Part shown: in pieces, positions 10,443 to 19,681 of the stretch
Layout: every line of letters begins with the position of its first letter
Numbering within the stretch: the stretch's first letter is position 1
Source: Cyanidium caldarium
Lineage: Eukaryota > Rhodophyta > Bangiophyceae > Cyanidiales > Cyanidiaceae
NCBI GenBank assembly: GCA_026184775.1
Contig: JANCYW010000003.1
Coordinates: 496,001 to 560,000 of the forward strand
Direction: 5' to 3'
Length of the DNA stretch: 64,000 nt
Translations under genes and position numbers: made by a program
The notes under the pieces: model-generated
The model's database searches: none
Seen by the model: only the letters and a program-made list of their open reading frames with translations
What the model was told of the DNA's origin: nothing

Positions 10443-12029
10443 TCATGATCGCGAAGCGGACGGCGGCTCGGCGGCCCTCGCCGACCCCGGCGCCATCTGG
10501 CACTGTAATTCGGCCATGCAGAGATGCAGCGAATGACCGCGGCGGAGTTGCTTCATAGCTGCTGCCGACAAACCGACGCCAGCGTCGATGGACTCGGGCT
10601 TGCTGACGGCCCGTTGCGTCGGCGCGTCGCCTCTGTCCTCGTCGATAAACAGCACCACATCCTCTCCGACGATGTACCGCACCCGGCTCGCCGCCAGCCG
10701 CGTGCGCGGTTCGGCCATGCAGTGCGCCATACGGACTGCATCGCTCAATTGCCGCAACGCCTCGCGCACATCCGCCGTCGATGCGCCCACCCTCTGCGCA
10801 ATCTCCTCCAGCGGCAGCGCGGTGTACACTTCGCCCAGCGATAGCACCAGGAAACGCAGCAGCGCTTGGCGCACGGCTTGCACCAGCGCCTCGGTGCCGT
10901 CCGCCGCAAAGACGGCGGCGGCGGGTCCGGTGGTGGCGGCATCGTACTCGCGCATGGATATCGCCTGCAGCGCCTTTTCGAATTGACGGCCGAGTGCGCC
11001 GTAGGCCAGCGTGTGGTGTTCTCGGGCGTGCTGTGTGATCGAGGTCAGCAGGCTGTGCTGGCCGGGGCGCACACTCGGCTGTCGTCTGCCGGTGGCAATC
11101 AGCGCCACACAAAGGTATCGCTTGTAGGCGGCTATCGTGGCGGCCAGACGGGCATGCGGCGCGTCGGTGCTGGCGTCGGCCACGTCGCGCGCCAGGGCAA
11201 ACGCGTCGCCGTCGAGCGATGTGGCGGTGTCGATGTCGTCGCCCGCGCTGGGCGACAGCTCCACAACCGGCACGGCCGTCAACAGCAAATGCAACAGTCG
11301 AAACGCCTCCCAGTACGCGCCCATCAACATGTATGCCTCCGCGCCTGTTTGCAGAAACTCCATCACGTCGGCGGCGGACAGCCACGAGAGCCGCGGCGGC
11401 CCGATCCACAGCGGTTGCAACGGCTGCAGCAACTGCTCCTCAGCGGCCGCATACTCGCCGACCGCCACACACAGCAGCAGCGCATCGACATGCACCGGCA
11501 GGAGATGCGCCGCCCGCTGCGTGCCCCAGCGCGCCGCGCGCAACATCAGCTCCCCAACCGTCTGCCCGCAGTCGCACCGCAACGCCAGGCGCGCTGCACA
11601 CCGACACAACAACCAAAACGCCCGCGTGCGAGTGGTGGTCACTCGATGTCTCTGGGTCCACGGTTGGCTCGTCGGCACCTCACCCGGATCGTCCGTCCGC
11701 TCCTCCTCCAAGGCGGATAAGAGCGCTCGCACGACCGCAGAGACCCACCGCAACGCCCTCTCGGCGGCAGTTGTCGAGCCCGCCCGCACCGTCTCTCGCC
11801 GCGCCAACTCCCCCAGCAACGACACATCCACCGCGCAATCCAGTAAGCCGTCTCGCACTCCTCCGTGCCGCTCGTCTGCCCAGTGACGCTGCACCGCCGT
11901 GAGCAGCGCCAGCGGTATCCGCGGCGCCACCGCCTTCTCCAAGTGCAAATACTGCCTCCAGTCCGCAGCCCATATCGCCGCTTCCCATTGCTCCCTTACC
12001 GCGTCAATACTCTCCAGTTCCGGTTCCAT
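10443..12029 (-). CDS. CSN3: COP9 signalosome subunit 3 (PCI-domain protein)
   Basis: This is probably a scaffold subunit of the COP9 signalosome, which removes NEDD8/RUB from cullins. The product is 528 residues. A helical-repeat N-terminal region contains HVDALLLCVAVGEYAAAEEQL, AYMLMGAYWEAFRLLHLLL and AYKRYLCVALIATGR, each aligning by eye with human CSN3 segments (for example ESYKKYILVSLILLGK). The C-terminal PCI winged-helix part reads LLRFLVLSLGEVYTALPLEEIAQRVG, then RYIVGEDVVLFIDED. The proteasome subunit Rpn3 is the nearest alternative, but the SYKKY-like block favours CSN3. The gene is divergent from COQ6 across 246 bp. Confidence 0.75.
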   Translation of the reverse strand: MEPELESIDAVREQWEAAIWAADWRQYLHLEKAVAPRIPLALLTAVQRHWADERHGGVRDGLLDCAVDVSLLGELARRETVRAGSTTAAERALRWVSAVVRALLSALEEERTDDPGEVPTSQPWTQRHRVTTTRTRAFWLLCRCAARLALRCDCGQTVGELMLRAARWGTQRAAHLLPVHVDALLLCVAVGEYAAAEEQLLQPLQPLWIGPPRLSWLSAADVMEFLQTGAEAYMLMGAYWEAFRLLHLLLTAVPVVELSPSAGDDIDTATSLDGDAFALARDVADASTDAPHARLAATIAAYKRYLCVALIATGRRQPSVRPGQHSLLTSITQHAREHHTLAYGALGRQFEKALQAISMREYDAATTGPAAAVFAADGTEALVQAVRQALLRFLVLSLGEVYTALPLEEIAQRVGASTADVREALRQLSDAVRMAHCMAEPRTRLAASRVRYIVGEDVVLFIDEDRGDAPTQRAVSKPESIDAGVGLSAAAMKQLRRGHSLHLCMAELQCQMAPGSARAAEPPSASRS

Positions 12030-12275
12030 TCAGATGGAGAGAGAGAACCGTCCGGCACTGGACAGAACGCGTCGCAAGAGCGGTGCGAGCGGAGACGCGG
12101 GCCCTACCGGTCCAGCGCTCGTGACCGAACTGCCCGATTCGGCGTGACAGAACGGGATCGCGATGGTGTGGGGCGGCGTTGAGGTCTCGCGCACAGTTCA
12201 CACCCGCGCGCGCCCGGGGCAGACCGCGCCTCGTCGACACGCACCAACGCGCCCACTCGGGCATGCCCGCTGTGT

Positions 12276-13673
12276 ATGTCTCGAATCACCCGAGCTGTCG
12301 ATGTAGCCATAGTGGGTGGCGGGTTGGTGGGAATGGCCGTTGCAGCCGGTCTGGCGGACGCGGCCAGGGCCGTCGGGGCGACGGTGGCCCTGGTGGACGC
12401 CAGTGCCTGGCCACCTGCCGAAGGAGGGCGCCGGGAGAGCGTGCGAGATCAGGCCGAAGAAGCATATCGACCCGAGTCGGTGCGCACGTCGTCGATCACT
12501 CCGGCAGCGCGGGATTTCTTGAACAGCGACGCGGTGGACGTGTGGAGGCGGGTGCCGATCGAACGGAGGACGCCGTTCCGCACGATGAAAGTGTACGGAA
12601 GACGACGGCACCCGGTGATGCGATTCGAGGGGCGCGATCGGGTGTGGTCGGACGAGGACGATCCACCGCTGGGATGGATCGTCGAGAACACCTCCCTACT
12701 GCAGGCGATGCGCGAGCGGTTGCTGACTTCAACAGACGACGAACGAGCGGGCGTGCAACGCCTCGTCGGGCAAGTGCAACAACTCGACTGGGATGCATCG
12801 ACCGGCTGGCCTCTGCTACACATTGCGCGCGACGCCTCCACGCCCGCAGCCCGGGTCGAGCGCGTCGCCGCTCGTCTGGTGGTGGCGGCCGATGGCGGGC
12901 GCTCCAGCGTGCGTCGCCTGGCCGACCTGTCCTGGTACACACAACCCTATCACCAAGAGGCGGTGGTGGCGGTGGTGCATACTCGACAACCGCATGACAC
13001 TGCCTGGCAGCGGTTCCTGTCCACTGGACCGCTGGCGGTGCTGCCCATGGGCGGACGCGGGCAGTGCAGCAACATCGTGTGGTCGACCACGCCCGACGAA
13101 GCGCACTGGCTGGTGCAGGAGGCATCGGAAGCAGCATTTCTGCACGAGGTGAATCGGGCGCTGCACGCCGAGGACGCCGAACGGCTCCAGGTGGAGGCGC
13201 CGGCACCCCCGTCGTCCGACTGGCCCGAGGCCACCGAACTGGTCGCGCCGCGCACGCCACCCACTCGCGCTCACTTCCCGCTGCACCTCGGCCATGCGCC
13301 CCGATATTACCGCAATCACGTCGTGCTGGTGGGCGATGCGGCGCACGTGGTGCACCCGTTGGCTGGTCAGGGCGTGAACCTCGGCCTGGCCGACGCCGAG
13401 TCGCTGTGTCGGCGGGTCACTGCCGCTTGGCACAGCGGGCGCGATGTCGGCGAGGAGGCGCTGCTGGCCGCGTATCAAACCGAACGCCTGCCGCAGAACG
13501 CCCTCATGCTGGCGTCGCTGCACGGCATTCGCAGCTGGTTTGCCTGGCGTTTGGCGGAGGACACGCCGCTGGCGCAAGCCGCGGATGCGGTGCGCTCGCT
13601 GGGCATGCAAGCGGCGACGCACTGGACGCCACTACGACGCCTTTTCGTACAGATGGCCACCGGCGGCAAATGA
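12276..13673 (+). CDS. COQ6: COQ6-type flavin monooxygenase for ubiquinone biosynthesis
   Basis: This FAD-dependent hydroxylase (UbiH/COQ6 family) adds the C5 hydroxyl to the ubiquinone ring precursor, on the matrix face of the mitochondrial inner membrane. The 465-residue protein has the three family FAD motifs: the Rossmann GxGxxG as VAIVGGGLVGMAVAAGLA (about residues 9-26), the DG motif LVVAADGGRSSVRR (about 205), and GDAAHVVHPLAGQGVNLGLAD (about 352-372). RTSSITPAARDFL and LGWIVENTSLLQAMRERL are also typical of COQ6. The start is at the first motif, so no long mitochondrial leader is visible. The plastid/bacterial UbiH-like branch is an alternative, but the ENTSLLQAM block favours COQ6. 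Confidence 0.88.
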   Translation: MSRITRAVDVAIVGGGLVGMAVAAGLADAARAVGATVALVDASAWPPAEGGRRESVRDQAEEAYRPESVRTSSITPAARDFLNSDAVDVWRRVPIERRTPFRTMKVYGRRRHPVMRFEGRDRVWSDEDDPPLGWIVENTSLLQAMRERLLTSTDDERAGVQRLVGQVQQLDWDASTGWPLLHIARDASTPAARVERVAARLVVAADGGRSSVRRLADLSWYTQPYHQEAVVAVVHTRQPHDTAWQRFLSTGPLAVLPMGGRGQCSNIVWSTTPDEAHWLVQEASEAAFLHEVNRALHAEDAERLQVEAPAPPSSDWPEATELVAPRTPPTRAHFPLHLGHAPRYYRNHVVLVGDAAHVVHPLAGQGVNLGLADAESLCRRVTAAWHSGRDVGEEALLAAYQTERLPQNALMLASLHGIRSWFAWRLAEDTPLAQAADAVRSLGMQAATHWTPLRRLFVQMATGGK

Positions 13674-13769
13674 AGGAGAGAGCGTAGAGGGGGAAGGGAG
13701 TGAGTGCCGGCGGATAGGGCGTCTTCCAGACGCTCTCTGTGTTGCCCAGCCACGGATTTACCGCTCTCT

Positions 13770-16076
13770 CTACCGCTCCCCGGCCGATACGGATACCCAG
13801 CGGAGACCGACCGCTTCCGGGTGCAGGAACGTGTCGATGAGCGCCCGCACCACCGGCTGCATGGCGCGACGGAGCTGTTGTCGTTCCGCGTCCGAGTCGG
13901 GCATGGCTGGGGACGGCGGCACCCGTATCTCTGAATAGAACTTGAGTTTCGGCTCGGTGCCACTGGCGCGCACACTCACGCGCAACTCGGCGCCGCGCGG
14001 CAGTGCCCCCATAGACGACGATGGTGACGGTCGTGGTGCTTTCGTCTTCGCCGATTGCTCGGCGTGCTCCCGCACCCAAAAGGTCATAAATTCACTGCCG
14101 CGCTGGGCGGGCAACTCGGTGGGCACCGGCGGGCGACCTTGCACACAATCGTAACCGGCGGTCCAGTCGACGACCCGATGCACCCGATAGACTCGTGTCG
14201 GTGGCGGATCGTCGCCCACCTCGTCTCGTACCGAAAACGTCAACCACTCGCCGCGAGCAACGCGTTGGCGCAATGGCGCAAACACGCCGCGCAATGCATC
14301 CGTCGCCGCGCCCTGCAGATACCCGTTGTACTGCAAGAACAGCCCACAAGTCCGGTACAGCTGGTGCAGCAGGCCCTGCAGGGACCCCAGTCGGGGCGTC
14401 TGATAACAGAAATACGCCAGCTGCGCCATTACCGCTGCCGTCGACACGCCGTCCTTATCGCGCACCACCAGTTCGCCCGACTCCCAGCCGCCCAGCGAGT
14501 ACCCGATGGCCTCCTCGTACGCCAGTAGCACGCGCTGCTCCGTCGACTGCCGCTGTTCCAGCGCCTCGTGCGCCAACCACTTGAAACCGGTCAGCTGTTG
14601 CACCACTCGGCATCGCGGTTGGCGTTGGCGTCCGGCCAGCGTCGCCAGCATCTCCGACGACACGACGCTGTTCAGCAGCACGCCGACCGCCGCGGCACCC
14701 TTCCGATGCCAAGCGGCATTCCGTTTGCTGGCCGCCTGCATCGCCCACCAACCGAGCAGGCAACCGATCTCGTCGCCGTTGAAGAGGCACCACGAGCCAT
14801 TCGGTTGGCGCTCGGCCACCGCCAGCCGATCGGCATCGGGGTCGTTCACCAACGCCACCACCGGGGCGGGCGGCGTGCCCGGCGGCACCTCGCCGGCCAC
14901 CCGATCGCCGGTCTCCAGCGTGCATTGCAGTACGCGAACGCCCTCTTCCGGGTTGGGCACGGGCACGGTGGAGAATTCGGGGTCGGGCGCGTCCTGCTCG
15001 ACGACGCGCACAGGCAGCGGCATACCGAATGCGTCGAACAGCCGCATCACCAACAGACTGCCGACGCCGTGCATCGCCGAGTAGACGATGCGCAGTCGGG
15101 TCGCCTCGCAATCCACCGGCTCGCACAGCTGTCGCCGTACGTGCGCTACATACGCCTCCAGCAGCGCCTCGGTGGCGGTGGTGGCCTCGGCGTCGTGTCG
15201 CGGCGGCGGAGACGGCCGCGGCGGCGGCGGCGATGCCGGTTCGCCGGTCGGCAACGGCCACGGCGTCTCCCTGCGCATCCACTCGCGCCGCGCGTCCCGT
15301 GTCTTGGTCTCGATCAGGCTGTCCGTGGGCGACACAATCTGGCAGCCGGTGTGTTCGTACAGCTTGTACCCGTTGTAATCTTTGGGGTTGTGGCTGGCGG
15401 TGATCATCACGCCCGCACAGCGTCGTTGGTGCACCACCGCGAACGATATCAGCGGGGTGGGCACACAGCGGTCCAGCAACAGACACTGCACCTGCGCGCC
15501 GCGGAGCACCACGGCAGCGGCGGCGGCCCATTCCCGCGAATGCCGCCGGCCGTCGTACCCGATCACCACGCCGTAGTGCCGCAGTTGCTCCTCGCCGAAC
15601 GTCTCGCGCAGGTGGCGCAGCACGCCGCGCGTGGCCAACACCACCGTGACGGTGTTCATGCGGTCCATGCCGGCACCTATCGGCGCTCGCAAGCCGGCGG
15701 TGCCAAAGCGCAACACGGACGTGTCACCGAACCGCTGCACCAACTGCTCGTCCGACAGAGACTGCACTTGATCGGCCAGTGCGGCGATCGGTTCATGGTC
15801 AGCGTAAGCGGCGGCCACCTTGCGCGCCTCATCCACGGCGACAGACGCGGGCGCACCGGGCACTGCAGTCGGCGCGACAGCGACTGTGTTGGTTGCGGTG
15901 CCGTTTGCGGTCGTCTGGGCCGGTCTATCGGCACGGACCTCCCGAGCCGCGTGCACCCGGGCGCGTATCACCTGCTGCAGATCGACCGCCTCCGGCTGCC
16001 GATCCGCCTTGCCCCAACGCGCCACCGCCAGCACCACCACCGCACTCGCCGCCAGCGTCACCATCGGCACTGTCAT
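13770..16076 (-). CDS. PGM2: PGM2-family phosphopentomutase/phosphoglucomutase with N-terminal hydrophobic segment
   Basis: This alpha-D-phosphohexomutase should move phosphate between C1 and C5/C6 of (deoxy)ribose or glucose phosphates, like human PGM2. Motifs: FGTAGLRAPIGAGMDRMN (substrate entry), the phosphoserine loop VMITASHNPKDYNGYK (Ser near residue 228), the metal loop NDPDADRLAV (about 413), and FNGDEIGCLLGWWA (about 435). The tail SVRASGTEPKLKFYSEI is the phosphate-binding loop. The product is 768 residues, versus about 612 in human PGM2. The difference is mainly an N-terminal extension of about 130 residues that opens with the hydrophobic stretch VTLAASAVVVLAVARW, plus a Pro-rich insertion near residue 285. 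The ATG at 16074-16076 was chosen because longer readings run into the maspardin-like gene. The hydrophobic start suggests a signal, membrane anchor or targeting peptide. Confidence 0.87.
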   Translation of the reverse strand: MTVPMVTLAASAVVVLAVARWGKADRQPEAVDLQQVIRARVHAAREVRADRPAQTTANGTATNTVAVAPTAVPGAPASVAVDEARKVAAAYADHEPIAALADQVQSLSDEQLVQRFGDTSVLRFGTAGLRAPIGAGMDRMNTVTVVLATRGVLRHLRETFGEEQLRHYGVVIGYDGRRHSREWAAAAAVVLRGAQVQCLLLDRCVPTPLISFAVVHQRRCAGVMITASHNPKDYNGYKLYEHTGCQIVSPTDSLIETKTRDARREWMRRETPWPLPTGEPASPPPPRPSPPPRHDAEATTATEALLEAYVAHVRRQLCEPVDCEATRLRIVYSAMHGVGSLLVMRLFDAFGMPLPVRVVEQDAPDPEFSTVPVPNPEEGVRVLQCTLETGDRVAGEVPPGTPPAPVVALVNDPDADRLAVAERQPNGSWCLFNGDEIGCLLGWWAMQAASKRNAAWHRKGAAAVGVLLNSVVSSEMLATLAGRQRQPRCRVVQQLTGFKWLAHEALEQRQSTEQRVLLAYEEAIGYSLGGWESGELVVRDKDGVSTAAVMAQLAYFCYQTPRLGSLQGLLHQLYRTCGLFLQYNGYLQGAATDALRGVFAPLRQRVARGEWLTFSVRDEVGDDPPPTRVYRVHRVVDWTAGYDCVQGRPPVPTELPAQRGSEFMTFWVREHAEQSAKTKAPRPSPSSSMGALPRGAELRVSVRASGTEPKLKFYSEIRVPPSPAMPDSDAERQQLRRAMQPVVRALIDTFLHPEAVGLRWVSVSAGER

Positions 16077-16207
16077 GAGGTAGATTCGGTTATGGGAAGG
16101 GCATGGAATGGGTGGTTGTTGCTGAGAACACGCCCTGCACGTCGAGCACCGAACGCGCATCGCTCCTCGTCCGTGCAGCGGATCGGCCGCGCGGCCACCG
16201 TCATGGA

Positions 16208-16228
16208 GGTGGTGGTGGTGGTGGTGGT
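16208..16228. repeat. (GGT)7 microsatellite
   Basis: A perfect GGT run in the gap between the maspardin-like stop and the PGM2 start. It would read as poly-His on the minus strand, but lies upstream of the chosen PGM2 start. Confidence 0.9.
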
Positions 16229-16329
16229 GATGGTGGCGTGGCGAATTGCCGATGCAGGGGCAGCGAATACACTCTCCGGGGAGAGAGGCGCCAGCAGGCT
16301 GTGTCGCGGCTTTAGTGGAATGCCCTCGT

Positions 16330-18057
16330 TCACCGCATAGGTCGTCGTGGTGAGCGTTTGCGTTGAGGGATGCGCTTCTCTCGGGCCAGGACGCGTCGGT
16401 AGGGTGCCCACTCGTCCGCTGCGCTATCATCGAGTCCGAGCGTGGCGCTGTCGTCCATATGGAGGGTTTGTTCATCGCTGCTTTCCGAGCAAGTGTCGCT
16501 GGCGGGGGTTTTGTCAGCCTGAACGGCTCCGAACGAGTGCGCTGCGGTGTGCGGAGAGGTCGTCGCCGGTGGCGAGGTGGCTGCCTCTTGCCAGGCGGCT
16601 GTATCGGCTCCGTCGTCATCGGATGCGCCGTCCGCGCCGAATCCCACCCGGCCGTCGTCGTCGTCGGGGATGAAGGCTGCATTGTCGTCGCTGCCGTTCA
16701 AAACGGCGGATTTGCCCAGCGTCGCCGCCTCCGCGACTACCGTCGGGCGCTCTCGCCCCGTCGTCACCGCTGCGGCATGTCGGCGCAGGTGCACCAATAA
16801 ATACATGCCGACCTGCTCGTAATACGATACTTGCGGATACGTGCCCAGCGCGCATTTTAGCAGGGCACGGCGCGCCCGCGGAAACGACAACAGGCACTCG
16901 GCGATGGCCGTCTCGCGACTCGGCCGACCGCGCAGAATCACCGATATCGAGCGGTCATCGGCCTCGGGCGGCGGCGGCGGCGGCGGCGACACCGTTACCG
17001 TGGCCAAATCGGTGCGCGACTGGCGCCGCGTGCCGAAGCCGATGGCCCGTCGCGGATCGTCCGCCTCGTCGAGGTCATCGTCGCGGTGACGAGCATCACG
17101 GGCCCTACTCCGGCCACCCGCGGTCGCCTTTTGGGAGGATGGCGGCGTTTCGGCAGCCGCGCCGATTGCGGCGACCGGCATACCCGACACCAACGTGATG
17201 CGCTCCTCGGGCAGGCGCACGCTGCCCACGGTGACCGGCCAGGTGGTCAGCAGCAGTCGCGATCGCACCTGTCGGCCGGTCATCGCCTGTGCATGCTCCC
17301 GCAAGAATGCCTCGGCAGCGGCCACGCGCTTGTCCACGCGGCCGTGCGGCAGCAGCTCTAGCAGCGCTTTGCGCAACGCGAATTCCGGCAGCCACGACAC
17401 CAGCGATGGCGGCGGCAGCGACGATGACACCCCGTGTGCCATCGACGTGCGCACTCGACGCGTATCCAGATAGGCTTCGGTGAGCGCCAGCGACGCCACC
17501 CGCACTGCATGCGCCTGCGCATATTTGAGCGCCAAAAAGCCGCCCAACCCGGTGCCGCACAAGTGCACGCGCGCGAAACCCGCCCCAGTGCTGCTCAGCG
17601 CATCCACAAAAGCGTGGAACGCCTCCACAAACGCCTCCACCGTGTCCAGCACTTCCGGCAGCTCCACCGCCACCACTCGGTAACCGTGCGCTACCAGCAA
17701 CTGCATCACCCCGAAGAACGAGTCCGCCGTGCTGGCCGTGTCCGGCAGGCACACCAACGGCTCGCCGTGTGCCCGCCGACCGCCGTCATAAAAACTCCAC
17801 TCGATAGGTTCCAACACGCCCACAGTGATCCGATACCGCGGAATGCGCGCCCGGAAGTCGGCGTACGCTCTGCGCAACGCCGCCAGCTCTGCCGCACAGG
17901 CGAGTTGCGGTTCCGGTGCGGTCGTCGATCGGAGGGCGGCAGATGCAGCGGCAGCAAGTTTCAGACGGCTCCGTTCAACCCCTGTGTTCGTCGGTGTTGG
18001 AGTGCCACGATTGCCGATCACCTCATCATGTCGCCCTTGTTGCCCGCCGCCATCCAT
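16330..18057 (-). CDS. Maspardin (SPG21)-like alpha/beta-hydrolase-fold protein
   Basis: Maspardin is a non-catalytic alpha/beta-hydrolase relative found on endosomal/trans-Golgi membranes in animals. The matches are specific: WSFYDGGRRAHGEPLVCLPDTASTADSFF, the strand GYRVVAVELPEV, LPEFALRKALLELL with VDKRVAAAEAFLREH, and near the C-terminus FPRARRALLKCALGTYPQVS with EQVGMYLLVHLRRH. The nucleophile elbow, GASLGG in human maspardin, here reads CGTGLGGF (about residue 170), so the Ser position is Gly. The protein is 575 residues, almost twice the human length, because of Arg/Asp/Pro-rich insertions near residues 265-380 and an acidic tail. The start ATG at 18055-18057 is the first in frame. It is divergent from the DUF1995 gene. 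Confidence 0.83.
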   Translation of the reverse strand: MDGGGQQGRHDEVIGNRGTPTPTNTGVERSRLKLAAAASAALRSTTAPEPQLACAAELAALRRAYADFRARIPRYRITVGVLEPIEWSFYDGGRRAHGEPLVCLPDTASTADSFFGVMQLLVAHGYRVVAVELPEVLDTVEAFVEAFHAFVDALSSTGAGFARVHLCGTGLGGFLALKYAQAHAVRVASLALTEAYLDTRRVRTSMAHGVSSSLPPPSLVSWLPEFALRKALLELLPHGRVDKRVAAAEAFLREHAQAMTGRQVRSRLLLTTWPVTVGSVRLPEERITLVSGMPVAAIGAAAETPPSSQKATAGGRSRARDARHRDDDLDEADDPRRAIGFGTRRQSRTDLATVTVSPPPPPPPEADDRSISVILRGRPSRETAIAECLLSFPRARRALLKCALGTYPQVSYYEQVGMYLLVHLRRHAAAVTTGRERPTVVAEAATLGKSAVLNGSDDNAAFIPDDDDGRVGFGADGASDDDGADTAAWQEAATSPPATTSPHTAAHSFGAVQADKTPASDTCSESSDEQTLHMDDSATLGLDDSAADEWAPYRRVLAREKRIPQRKRSPRRPMR

Positions 18058-18322
18058 CTCTCAGCCCCCCACGCGGCCACCGTACGACGCCCGTCAACCG
18101 TGGCCGTTGCCCGATATACGTCTTCCGTGTGGCGCGCGCGACCCGACGCGCTCTCTCCGCGCCCGCGATGCGAGGCGTCGGGCCAGTTGCACGGTGTCAC
18201 GAGGAATCATCCCGTGTTGAAGCGGATCACGCACACTCCGTGGAAACATGGGGGATTCGACATAGTTAGCAGGCTGAATCACCTTCAGGCGTTGGCGTTT
18301 GGCGTGCCCGTTCCCTCTTCTC
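18058..18322. promoter_or_regulatory. Likely bidirectional promoter (maspardin-like / DUF1995)
   Basis: The 265 bases between two divergent start codons must serve both genes. No specific element was recognised. The DUF1995 leader ends in CCCGTTCCCTCTTCTC before ATG. Confidence 0.45.
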
Positions 18323-19063
18323 ATGTTCGTGTCGTTGGTTGCACGGACCTCCCTGCCGCGGTCGCGCGATGAGATGCTATCGCAGGCACGGGAAGCGATG
18401 CGGCACGCGGTGGAGGTGAAGCCGCACACGCCGCCGCACTACGAGGTATCGTTCCCACCTACGAGGGATCTGGGTGCGGCACTGTCTATGCTGATGGACG
18501 CCAACCGCGACCACGCGCGCGAGCTGGTGGAGCCGTGGGCGCGCCAGTGGAACCGCTCGGTGCACTTGGTGTTTCCGGACGTGTCGGAGGCGCGGCTGGC
18601 ATGCCAGGCATACGGCAGCCGTGCGCCGCCGTGCACCATCACCTGCTTGCCGGTGTATGAGAGACGCGAAATGGGTGCGTCGGCGCCGCGGCTGATCCTG
18701 GTGGTGCAGCCCGGCTTCAACATCGAGGAGTGGTTGCAACTGGAGGCGCCATTGCTGCAATATCCACAGGTGCCGGTGGTGGTGCTGAACGGCGGCATGG
18801 ATCGGTTGCGCAGCAATTACTACCCGCCGCTGTTTTATCCGCGTCTGGCCGCGGCTCGCAAACGGTATCTGGAACATTTCGAGCCGATCTACTTTCTCAA
18901 GCCGGTGCCGCGCGGGGTGCTTTTCCGCGTCTACCCCGAGCCGTGGCAGACCATCGCGTTGAACGACGATCCGGCGGGCGAGCTGCTGAGCGAAGACGAC
19001 GAGCGACCGTCGTATACACAAGTGCAAGAGCGGCTGGCGGAGTTTTCCCTGCGCTCAGGCTGA
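18323..19063 (+). CDS. DUF1995-domain protein, probably plastid
   Basis: DUF1995 proteins are confined mainly to cyanobacteria, algae and plants, and several act in plastids. This 246-residue copy has the domain nearly throughout: VHLVFPDVSEARLACQAYG (about residues 75-95), RLILVVQPGFNIEEWLQLE (about 123-142), VPVVVLNGGMDRLRSNYYPPLFYPRL (about 150-175) and FEPIYFLKPVPRGVLFRVYPEPWQ (about 190-215). The glycine/asparagine in VVLNGG and the YYP segment are the conserved core. The ATG at 18323 is the first true ATG, and the first dozen residues (MFVSLVARTSLPRSR) are hydrophobic and basic, compatible with a short transit peptide. The biochemical role is unknown. Confidence 0.8.
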   Translation: MFVSLVARTSLPRSRDEMLSQAREAMRHAVEVKPHTPPHYEVSFPPTRDLGAALSMLMDANRDHARELVEPWARQWNRSVHLVFPDVSEARLACQAYGSRAPPCTITCLPVYERREMGASAPRLILVVQPGFNIEEWLQLEAPLLQYPQVPVVVLNGGMDRLRSNYYPPLFYPRLAAARKRYLEHFEPIYFLKPVPRGVLFRVYPEPWQTIALNDDPAGELLSEDDERPSYTQVQERLAEFSLRSG

Positions 19064-19312
19064 GAAGTGGACCAGGAAGACGGTGGAGGACACGCCGTGA
19101 GTGAGGGACCTCTCGTCCTATTCACGCGACGAGCCGTCTCTGGGATCCGCGATGTGGCCCAGGCGTCGCGTTGGCTGGCGCATGCGTGTGCGATTTTCGG
19201 CAGACACTTTCGGCAGACACTTTCGCCAGCCTCGGGGCGAGTTGCGGCGCTGCGACATCGTGTCGGGGCGGGCGCGTGCGCAGAGACACGTCGGCACGGA
19301 TTCCTCTCTGAA

Positions 19313-19681
19313 ATGACCGAGACATGGGATGCAGAGCGGGAGCGGTTGCGCGAACGCGGACGGATGCTGTACGAGACATACCTGCGGCGGGCGCTTTGTC
19401 GTTTGGAATGGGAGAATCGACTGCTGACGCGATTCTACGTCCGACACTTGCAGATGCAAGTGCGACAGTATCGCGAGCAGAACCTGTCGCTGGCCAAAAT
19501 GAACAGTGCCCTGCGCATGAGCGTGCACGCCAGCGCGGTCACCGATGGCGGCAGCGACAATTGCGCCCGCCCGCTCAGTTTGCCGCGGGCACTGCCGCGG
19601 GCACCCCCGCGGTTCCCGGCGGCGTTAAGCGTCCGACGACGCATGCGTCAATCGAGACAGCGCTCGTTCAGCGGCCTGTAG
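19313..19681 (+). CDS. Small hypothetical coiled-coil protein
   Basis: This 122-residue frame is not recognised. Residues 1-75 are rich in charged and Leu residues (LRERGRMLYETYLRRALCRL, then LLTRFYVRHLQMQVRQYREQ) and look like one long amphipathic or coiled-coil helix. The tail after residue 80 is Pro/Arg/Ser-rich. The start is the only ATG in the open stretch. The 3' end overlaps the end of the acetylornithine aminotransferase gene on the other strand by 57 bp. Helical regularity and its position in an otherwise unexplained gap argue that it is a real gene, but no homology could be named. Confidence 0.45.
   Translation: MTETWDAERERLRERGRMLYETYLRRALCRLEWENRLLTRFYVRHLQMQVRQYREQNLSLAKMNSALRMSVHASAVTDGGSDNCARPLSLPRALPRAPPRFPAALSVRRRMRQSRQRSFSGL

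Noticed and set aside
14568-16340. A 590-codon plus-strand open frame
   Set aside because: It is the mirror of the PGM2 gene, whose motifs are intact on the minus strand.
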